A stretch of DNA of 64,000 nt from Planctomycetota bacterium (lineage in GTDB: Bacteria; Planctomycetota; GCA-002687715; DRQF01), in assembly GCA_020639295.1 (NCBI GenBank), contig JACKGY010000013.1:3784-67783 (forward strand), given 5' to 3'. How positions within the stretch are numbered: the first letter of the stretch is position 1; every line of letters begins with the position of its first letter. The notes below the pieces were generated by a model. It was not told the DNA's origin. It did not search any database and saw nothing but the letters and a program-made list of their open reading frames with translations. This document shows positions 8,455-14,834 of the stretch, in pieces. The position numbers and the translations under genes were made by a program.

Positions 8455-9501
8455 ATGGCGAAGCAACGACTCCACAAGTTCCTGGCCTCCTCCGGCATCG
8501 GCTCCCGCCGCCGCTGCGAGGAACTGATCGCCGAGGGACGCGTGAGCGTCGACGGCGTCGAGGTGCACGAGATGGGTATCGTGGTCGACCCCGATACCCA
8601 GGAGATCCGCTTCGACGACGAGCTGGTCCGGCCGGAGCGGCCGGTCCACTTCGTGGTCAACAAGCCGGTCGGCTACCTCTGCACCAGCGCCGACGACTGG
8701 GGGCGCCGGACCGTGATCTCGCTGGTGAAGGATCGCCATCGGCGGCGCCTGTTCACCGTCGGTCGGCTCGACGAGGACTCGGAGGGCATCATCTTCGTCA
8801 CCAACGACGGTGAGTTCGCCAACCGCGTCGCCCACCCGCGCTACGGTCTCGAGAAGACCTACGAACTCAAGCTCCACGGCTATCTCGAGGACGAGCAGCT
8901 CGATCGGGTCCGTCAGGGCGTCTGGCTGTCGACCGGCAAGTCCCAGCCGATGTTCGTGCGCCTGCTCAAGCGCTCGCAGCAGTTCAGCCTGGTCCGCGTG
9001 CGGATTCACGAGGGCAAGAACCGCCAGCTGCGCCGCGTCTTCGCCAAGATCGGCCACGCCGTGGCCCGCCTGCAGCGGGTCCGCATCGGGCCGATCGAGC
9101 TGAAGGGCCTGAAGAAGGGCGAGGCCCGGCGGCTCGGCAAGACCGAGGTCGACGCCATCCTGGCGGCCTGCGAGAAGAACCGGGCCGAAGGGGGCGCGCG
9201 GGCCCTCGGCCTGCGCAGCAAGGCCTCGGAGCGTTTCGCCGGCGAGAAGGCCGGCCCGGCGGCGCGGCGCCAGGCCGCCGGGAAGAAGACGACGGGAAAG
9301 AAGAAGGCCAGCGCGAAGAAGCCGGCGCGCCAGGACGAGGCCGGTCCCCGCCGCGGCCGTGGCCGGAACGAGGGCCCGTCCAAGGGGCCGGCGCGCAAGC
9401 CGGCTCCGGGCTCGAAGCCGGGTGGTCCCGCCCGGCGCGGGAGCAAGCCCTCCGGCCGCTCCTCGAAACCCGGCGGTCCCGGGCGCCGCAAGCCGAACTG
9501 A
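8455..9501 (+). CDS. rluB: RluB/RsuA-family pseudouridine synthase with long basic tail
   Basis: 348 residues. An S4 RNA-binding domain (RLHKFLASSGIGSRRRCEEL) is followed by the RsuA-type catalytic domain: the catalytic Asp lies in VGRLDEDSEGIIFVTNDG, then HPRYGLEKTYELKLHG and IHEGKNRQLRRVF. The family isomerises uridine in rRNA; the close match is to RluB (23S), but RsuA-like specificity cannot be excluded. From about residue 240 the protein is a disordered Lys/Arg/Ala/Pro/Gly tail, KKTTGKKKASAKKPARQ and similar, probably for RNA contact. The stop faces the gspK stop 24 bases away. Confidence 0.9.
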   Translation: MAKQRLHKFLASSGIGSRRRCEELIAEGRVSVDGVEVHEMGIVVDPDTQEIRFDDELVRPERPVHFVVNKPVGYLCTSADDWGRRTVISLVKDRHRRRLFTVGRLDEDSEGIIFVTNDGEFANRVAHPRYGLEKTYELKLHGYLEDEQLDRVRQGVWLSTGKSQPMFVRLLKRSQQFSLVRVRIHEGKNRQLRRVFAKIGHAVARLQRVRIGPIELKGLKKGEARRLGKTEVDAILAACEKNRAEGGARALGLRSKASERFAGEKAGPAARRQAAGKKTTGKKKASAKKPARQDEAGPRRGRGRNEGPSKGPARKPAPGSKPGGPARRGSKPSGRSSKPGGPGRRKPN

Positions 9502-9525
9502 TCCCGGCCGGAGCGCCGGTCCCGA

Positions 9526-10737
9526 TCAGTTGTCCTGCTGCTCCTCGAGGCTGCGCTCCTCGGCGTCCTCGAGGGCCTGGCTGTCGATGAAGTGGGGGAA
9601 GTCCACGGGGCGTTCGAGCAGGATGCGCGGCCCCTGGGGCGTGCGCCGCACGACCCACAGCTTGCTGCGCCGCGTGTGGCCGCGCTCGGCGGTCACCAGG
9701 ATCGTGAACACGTTCGACTGGACGGTGAGGTAGGGCGAGACCGCGTTGTAGGTCTCCTGGTTGACGCCCTCCACCTTCTCGCGCAGTTCATTGATCTGGG
9801 TGAAGGGCGCGCCTCCGGTCGGGTCCTCGGTCTTGTCCTCGCCCGAGAAGCTCTTGGTCTCGGAGTAGCGCTTGTCCTCGTGCTCCTTCTCCGCGGCCTG
9901 GTCGACCCGGTACTCCTCGATCCGCTCGGCGAGCTGCGCCTCCGCCGGCGAGAAGAGCGTGGTCAGGACCGGAACCTCCGCGGTGTTGATGTTCACCTGG
10001 AGGTCGGACCAGATGGTGAGGTAGCGCCAGAGGCCGGGGACGATGGTCTCGCCGTCCTCGTCGAGGTAGTCCCACATGCGCTCGGGGCCGAGGCCACGGA
10101 CGTAGAGGAGGTCGAAGGTGTCGAGGAGCGTCCGCTCCTGCTTGGTCGGCGGCTTCTTGACCTCGTGGTAGGGCTGCTCGTCGCTGCGGTCGAGGAAGCT
10201 CTCCAGCTCGCGAGCGATCTCGAGGCCGTCCGAGTAGGAGAGATCGCCATCCGAGTCGGCGCGGAAGTACTCGATCAGGTTGGCGAAGTTCTCGCGTCGC
10301 TTGCGGCGCTCGCCCTCGTCCTTGATGAGCAGGTTGTAGACGTTGTATTTCGCGCTCTCGTCGAAGGTCTCGATGTAGAGGCGGGTCTCGCGCTCGCTGT
10401 CGTCGCCGCCGTACTCGGAACTCTCCTCGACGACGCCGAACTCCTGGCCGGCGACGTCGGCCTCGATCAGCTCGGTGTCGACGAAGAGCTCGTACCAGAG
10501 GTCGTTCTTGCTGTCGATCTCGGTGGTCTGCCGGTCCTCACGCAGACGGGCCAGACCTCGTTCGAGTCCCGCCCGGCAGGCGACGTCGAGGCGCGCATCG
10601 ATCTCGATGTTGTGGGCGATGAAGGCCTCGATCCGGCTGGCGTGGGAGACCTCGAAGCTGACGATCATCAGCAGGAGGGCGGCGATCAGGGCCAGGATCA
10701 GGGCGGAGCCGGATTGTTGCTGGAGTTTCGCGTTCAT
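9526..10737 (-). CDS. gspK: General secretion pathway protein K (minor pseudopilin)
   Basis: 403 residues. The N-terminus has a type IV prepilin-like leader, MNAKLQQQSG, cut after Gly, then the hydrophobic stretch SALILALIAALLLMIVSFEV. Glu at position 5 of the mature protein is absent, as expected for GspK. Later parts include the small SAM-like region LLYVRGLGPERMWDYL and NINTAEVPVLTTLF, typical of GspK. In type II secretion GspK caps the GspI-GspJ tip of the pseudopilus. The start at 10737 is chosen for the leader and a GGAG upstream. It lies 62 bases after the secretin on the same strand, so is likely co-transcribed; no other gsp gene is in the window. Confidence 0.87.
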   Translation of the reverse strand: MNAKLQQQSGSALILALIAALLLMIVSFEVSHASRIEAFIAHNIEIDARLDVACRAGLERGLARLREDRQTTEIDSKNDLWYELFVDTELIEADVAGQEFGVVEESSEYGGDDSERETRLYIETFDESAKYNVYNLLIKDEGERRKRRENFANLIEYFRADSDGDLSYSDGLEIARELESFLDRSDEQPYHEVKKPPTKQERTLLDTFDLLYVRGLGPERMWDYLDEDGETIVPGLWRYLTIWSDLQVNINTAEVPVLTTLFSPAEAQLAERIEEYRVDQAAEKEHEDKRYSETKSFSGEDKTEDPTGGAPFTQINELREKVEGVNQETYNAVSPYLTVQSNVFTILVTAERGHTRRSKLWVVRRTPQGPRILLERPVDFPHFIDSQALEDAEERSLEEQQDN

Positions 10738-10799
10738 GGTGCTGCTCCGCCTGTCGACGGCGGCCACGGACGCCATATTCCCGTCCACCCGCGGCGTCG

Positions 10800-12083
10800 T
10801 CAATTACCTTCGTCGTCCGGCTCCGGCGGCGGCGCCGGCGTGATCATGCGCCGGACCTCGCGGCTGGCGTCGATGATCCGGGGGGTGATGAAGAAGATGA
10901 GGTTGCTCTGGACGACCTGCTTCGACCGGCTGGAGAAGAAGGCGTTCAGGATCGGGATCTCGCCGAGGATCGGCACGCTGTTCTCGTTGGAGATCTGCGA
11001 GCGCTGGAGCAGGCCACCGATGATGGCGGTGTCGCCGTCGTAGATGTCCATCAGCGTGCTGGCGCGCCGCGTCGTGATGATCGGGTTGCTGACCGAGAAG
11101 TTGGCCGACTCGAAGGTCGATTCGCCGGTCACCGCCTCGACCGCGGTGGTGAGGTTGACGCGGACCAGGTCACGGCCGACCACCTTGGGGCTGATGTAGA
11201 GCTTGATGCCGACCTCCTTGAACACCGTGCTGACGTTCGAGAGGCCGTTGGCATTGAAGTTCGGGGTGAAGAAGGGGATCTCCTGGCCAGCGGTGATCTG
11301 GGCGGAATAGCCGTCGAGCACGCGGATGTGCGGGGCGTTGAGGAGATCGGTGCGGGCGAAGAGCTGGAGCGCGCGGATCAGGAAGTCGATCTGGACGCCG
11401 TCCGAGACCGTGCCGAGGTCGATGAGGAGCGGCAGGTCGAGCGAATTGGACAGATTGGTGAGGCCGGCGATCTCGGGCAGGCCGAGGATCGACGAGGCGC
11501 TGTTGAAGATCGACTTGGTGGGCTTGCTCGGGTCGGACTCGACCGAGTTGAAGACCGAGTCGATGCCGAAGGAGAAGGAGTCGGTCTCGAGCACCTCCAC
11601 CACGCGGATGCCGATCTCGATCTGTGGGATGCTCTTCTGGATGCCGACGATGACTTCGGTGACCTGGTCGACGTCCTCGACCGGCCCGGTGATCGAGATC
11701 GCCTCGAGCTTGATATCGCCGGCCGCCTTGAAGTTGCCGGCGTCGTCGAAGCGGTTCTGTTTCGGCAGTTCGATGCCGTTCACCACGGCCACGCGCTTGT
11801 CGAGCACCGAGGGCAGGCCGGAGACGATCTTGAACATCGCGGCCGATTCGCCGGCGCCGAACCAGATGACACGGGTGACCTGCCCGTCACCCAGGTCGAC
11901 GTCGGGGTAGTCCCACTCGTCGAGTTCCGAGTCGGGCTCCATCAGGACGCCGTCGAGATCACGGAGCGAGACGTTGGAGGAGAAGATCTCCTCGAGGCCG
12001 CGGTTGCCCTCGCCGATGCAGGCGGACAGACAGAGGAGGGCGGTAACCAGGAATGGAATCAGGGCGGGAGCGCGCCGGAGCAA
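10800..12083 (-). CDS. Short lipoprotein secretin (GspD/PilQ superfamily)
   Basis: 427 residues, shorter than classical GspD (about 650). The start is TTG at 12083, with GGGAG seven bases upstream and only 16 bases after the preceding gene's stop. A lipoprotein signal peptide ends in LLCLSAC (lipobox Cys at about 21). One N-type domain region precedes the secretin core, which begins near IPQIEIGIRVVEVLETDSFS and contains LNAPHIRVLDGYSAQITAGQ, EVGIKLYISPKVVGRDLVRV and GGLLQRSQISNENSVPILGE, ending in FFITPRII. Secretins form outer-membrane channels for secretion or pili. Its own lipid anchor could remove the need for a pilotin. Adjacent to gspK. Confidence 0.85.
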   Translation of the reverse strand: MLRRAPALIPFLVTALLCLSACIGEGNRGLEEIFSSNVSLRDLDGVLMEPDSELDEWDYPDVDLGDGQVTRVIWFGAGESAAMFKIVSGLPSVLDKRVAVVNGIELPKQNRFDDAGNFKAAGDIKLEAISITGPVEDVDQVTEVIVGIQKSIPQIEIGIRVVEVLETDSFSFGIDSVFNSVESDPSKPTKSIFNSASSILGLPEIAGLTNLSNSLDLPLLIDLGTVSDGVQIDFLIRALQLFARTDLLNAPHIRVLDGYSAQITAGQEIPFFTPNFNANGLSNVSTVFKEVGIKLYISPKVVGRDLVRVNLTTAVEAVTGESTFESANFSVSNPIITTRRASTLMDIYDGDTAIIGGLLQRSQISNENSVPILGEIPILNAFFSSRSKQVVQSNLIFFITPRIIDASREVRRMITPAPPPEPDDEGN

Positions 12084-12099
12084 ATTCTGGCTCCCGAGC

Positions 12100-12522
12100 T
12101 CAGGACGGAAGCTGATCGATCACCGCCTGGGTGATCTCCGCGGCGTCGCAGTTGCGACAGTCGATCGCGCCGGTCTCGGCGACGATGTCGTAACTGCTGG
12201 CCTGACGCACCTTCTTCAGCGCGCAGTTGAACTTGTCGTTCGCCGCCTTGAGGAGGAGGTGGTACTCGGCGTCGCCCTTGGTGAGCTTGCGGCGCTTGAT
12301 CTCCTTCCACTCGTCGATCGAGTCGAAGACGGTCATGCTCACGAGCACGGCCGGCTTGGAGAACTTGTCGCCCTTCTTCACCGTGGCCGGATAGTAGACC
12401 TGCGAGGCATTGACGATCTTGACCTCGGGTTCGTCGCCGACGCTCAGGGCGAAGGTGGCGGTCGCACCGACTGCGAAGATCAGCGAGACGGCGAGGAGCA
12501 GAATGTGGAGTCGTTGGCGCAT
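12100..12522 (-). CDS. Small exported protein in the secretin/gspK group, function unknown
   Basis: 140 residues. An N-terminal hydrophobic helix (RLHILLLAVSLIFAVGA) looks like a signal peptide or anchor. The remainder is charged and partly helical (DSIDEWKEIKRRKLTKGDAE) and ends with a CRNC pair. ATG 12522 is chosen because GGGGAG lies nine bases upstream and it begins the signal sequence; an in-frame ATG at 12561 has no such support. It is the first gene of a minus-strand group followed by the secretin and gspK, so it may belong to the same export machine. I do not recognise the family. Confidence 0.7.
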   Translation of the reverse strand: MRQRLHILLLAVSLIFAVGATATFALSVGDEPEVKIVNASQVYYPATVKKGDKFSKPAVLVSMTVFDSIDEWKEIKRRKLTKGDAEYHLLLKAANDKFNCALKKVRQASSYDIVAETGAIDCRNCDAAEITQAVIDQLPS

Positions 12523-12679
12523 CGTGGTCTTCTCCCCGAGTGCTTCCCCGTCTTCTTCCATGGCCGACGATCGGCCATCCGCTTGTCGTCGTCGTACACG
12601 TCCGGCCCGAGTCTAACGGGGCCCTCCCGGTCGGGAAAGCCATAAAGTAGATACTCGTCTGGGCCTAGGCGCTGCGGAC

Positions 12680-13687
12680 TCAGGCCTCGCCGGGCAGCTC
12701 CTGGGTCCAGGTGACGACCCCGAAGGAGCCCTCGCGCCAGGCCTGCTTGAGGGCCTCCTGGGACCGCCGCTTCAGTTCCTCGGCGGACTCCAGACCCTCA
12801 CCCGTGTAGTCGGCCAGTCCGGCGCAGGCCGACAGGGGGCCACGCTCGTCGGTCGCCGCCAGGCGCCGATCGGCGATGCTCCCCAGGATTCTTTCGACCA
12901 TGGCCTGGGCGCCCTTTACCGGCGTGTGGGGAAGAATCAGACGGAAGGTGGTGGCGTCGTGACGGGCGAGCACGTCGATGTCGCGGGACTCGCAGAGGAG
13001 CATGCCGGCCACCTCGTTGAGAACGTGTCTCCAGTTCGAGTCCTTGTCCCGCTCCTCGCCGCCCTGGCCCAGGCGGAGCTGGATGTCGACGACGGCGAGC
13101 GGATCGCCGAAGCGGCGGCTGCGCTTGAACTCCTCGGAGAGCTTGATCTCGGCGTATTCGGCGTTGAACAGCCCGGTGAGGGGGTCGGTGATGTGGGCCA
13201 GGACCGGATTCTCCTGGCGCAGGTTCTGGGCGGCGGTGTCCAGGATGCGCTGGAGGTTCTCCGGCTCGCCGCTGCCCTCCGCCGTCGGCGTGGTCAGCGA
13301 GGCGTCCTTCAGCAGGGCCCGGAGCTTGGCCACCAGGGCCCCCTCGGCGAGAAGGCCGTCCGGGCCGCGCTTCAGGATCGCGTCGGCGCCACAGATGAGG
13401 GCCCGGTTCTCGGTGTAGGTATCGCCGTCGTCGAGCAGCATCAGGACCGGCAGGGCCCGGGTCTGGAGGGAGGCCTTGAGGGCCTTCAGCACCGAAAGCC
13501 CGTTCTGGCGGGGCAGGAGCGCCTCCAGGACGATCACGTCCGGGGTCTCCTTCTCGACCCTCTTGAGCACGTCGGGACCGGCGTTGGTCGCCTGGACGCG
13601 GAAGCCCTCGGCTTCGAGTTCCATGCGTTGGCGGGTCAGGGCCTCGTTGTCGTAGTGGGCCAGGATGGCCTTGGGGCGCTCACTCAT
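12680..13687 (-). CDS. Degenerate receiver domain / degenerate GGDEF-like domain protein
   Basis: 335 residues. Residues 1-125 have a CheY-like receiver pattern (KAILAHYDNEALTRQRMELE, PDVIVLEALLPRQNGLSVLK, LPVLMLLDDGD), but the phospho-acceptor Asp is Glu (VLEALLP) and the acidic pair is reduced. Residues about 170-330 follow a GGDEF layout (DPLTGLFNAEYAEIKLSEEF, FGDPLAVVDIQL), but the active-site loop reads ARHDATTFRLIL in place of GGDEF, so it should not make cyclic di-GMP. It may be a binding or scaffolding remnant. The start at 13687 is set by the receiver N-terminus. Confidence 0.8.
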   Translation of the reverse strand: MSERPKAILAHYDNEALTRQRMELEAEGFRVQATNAGPDVLKRVEKETPDVIVLEALLPRQNGLSVLKALKASLQTRALPVLMLLDDGDTYTENRALICGADAILKRGPDGLLAEGALVAKLRALLKDASLTTPTAEGSGEPENLQRILDTAAQNLRQENPVLAHITDPLTGLFNAEYAEIKLSEEFKRSRRFGDPLAVVDIQLRLGQGGEERDKDSNWRHVLNEVAGMLLCESRDIDVLARHDATTFRLILPHTPVKGAQAMVERILGSIADRRLAATDERGPLSACAGLADYTGEGLESAEELKRRSQEALKQAWREGSFGVVTWTQELPGEA

Positions 13688-14101
13688 GTCACCGCGTCTC
13701 CGGCGCGAATCGGGACTCGAGTCACCGTTGGTCGCATCGCTCACCCGCCGCGGCGGCGGGCCGGGGAATCCGGTGACCGGAGATCGCGCCGGCTCGACGA
13801 TGCCTCGGCATCGTCGGCGCCCCGCGCGCCTCGTCGGTCGGGTCGGACCCGCCACCCTCGCCGTTCGGCCGATCGGATCGCCACGGGTGGCGTCCGGGGC
13901 CCCTTCCCGCAGATCCCTGGAGCGATGCAGGTTAAGATCTTGGACGGTCAACATTTAGCCACGAGCCCGGGGACAGGCAAGGTGGCGGCCGGCAAAGGCC
14001 CGCTTCGCGCCTGAAGACCGGGCCAGATCGCGCCGATAAGAAAGTCGACGTCGCGCCGCGATCCGGCCGACCGGATGACCAGGGACCGAGACGGGGAGAT
14101 C
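13688..14101. other. 414-base gap with two inverted repeats, no gene
   Basis: This gap lies between the divergent degenerate GGDEF-like gene and the DUF5658 gene. I see no convincing coding frame. It holds CCCGCCG/CGGCGGG at 13744-13760 and a perfect 10-base inverted repeat at 13795-13816. Its right part, about 13970-14040, is rich in GGC/GCC pairs that could fold, but I could not match it to a known RNA motif. Confidence 0.5.
13795..13816. repeat. Near-palindrome between divergent genes
   Basis: CGACGATGCC and GGCATCGTCG are perfect inverted arms separated by only TC. With a two-base spacer it is more like a protein-binding operator than a hairpin. It is 108 bases upstream of the degenerate GGDEF-like gene start. 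The binding protein is unknown. Confidence 0.5.
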
Positions 14102-14635
14102 ATGGTCGAGACCTCCAAGGACAGCCGGAATGCCGAGTCCCTCGTCGATGCCGGCGGCACCGCCGCCGAGGACTCCAGCCCCTTCCAGGAATGGCCTTAC
14201 GTCGATCGTCGCGCCCAGATGGATCGCCGGTCCGCGCCCACCAACATGTGGGCGAGCCTGCTCGGTCGTGGCCAGCGCGCGCGCGGCCGCCGCAAGGGCG
14301 AGGACCGCAACATCTACGTCGACGTCTACGGCAAGCGCGAGATCGTCCTGGTCGTCCTGATCCTGGTCCTGAACATCCTCGACGCCTTCTTCACCCTGGA
14401 CTACATCGAGAAGGGCGGGGCGGAGGCCAATCCGGTCGCCCAGCACCTGCTCGACCTCGGCGAGACCTGGTTCATCTACGCCAAGTCCTTCCTGGTCGGG
14501 CTCTGTCTGCTCTTCCTGCTGGTCCACAAGAAGTTCAACTTCGTCGACCTCGCCCTGGGCTTCCTCTGCACCTTCTACACCCTTCTGCTCGGCTACCACA
14601 TCGTCCTGCAGGTCCGCTACTACGTCGGCCATTGA
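14102..14635 (+). CDS. DUF5658-type small membrane protein
   Basis: 177 residues. The N-terminal 75 residues are hydrophilic and carry paired-arginine motifs, VDRRAQMDRRSA and GRRKGEDRN. Three membrane segments follow: LVVLILVLNILDAFFTLDYI, WFIYAKSFLVGLCLLFLLVH and LGFLCTFYTLLLGYHIVLQV. The pattern NILDAFFTLDYIEKGGAEAN is the hallmark of DUF5658. The start at 14102 has GGGGAG seven bases upstream; an earlier ATG at 14075 has no RBS. The family function is unknown. The N-terminal DRRxxxDRR pattern recalls linkers in surface-sensing proteins of this group, but that is inference. Confidence 0.8.
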   Translation: MVETSKDSRNAESLVDAGGTAAEDSSPFQEWPYVDRRAQMDRRSAPTNMWASLLGRGQRARGRRKGEDRNIYVDVYGKREIVLVVLILVLNILDAFFTLDYIEKGGAEANPVAQHLLDLGETWFIYAKSFLVGLCLLFLLVHKKFNFVDLALGFLCTFYTLLLGYHIVLQVRYYVGH

Positions 14636-14834
14636 CCCCGGACCGCCGGGACGGTCAATCCGGCTTTACCTTCCTCGCGACCGGCGCCGCGCCGATCCTT
14701 CCTTGATTGCGCTGCCCGCAGGCTTTGCGAGAATGCGCCGGCAGGGCGCCCGGGCCCACGAGTTGCAGTATCGCGGCTCGTGATCGGCCTGGAGTGCGCG
14801 ATCGGAATCGCGGCGAGGGCCGGGGAAGGGCAGG

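Noticed and set aside
9526..12522. A complete type II secretion operon
   Set aside because: Only a secretin and gspK are present; ATPase, platform and major pseudopilin genes are absent.
13970..14040. A second riboswitch suggested by GGCAAG and GGCAAAGGCC before the DUF5658 gene
   Set aside because: The order and spacing do not match GEMM-I or another motif I know; no GNRA-capped helix or P1 could be drawn.
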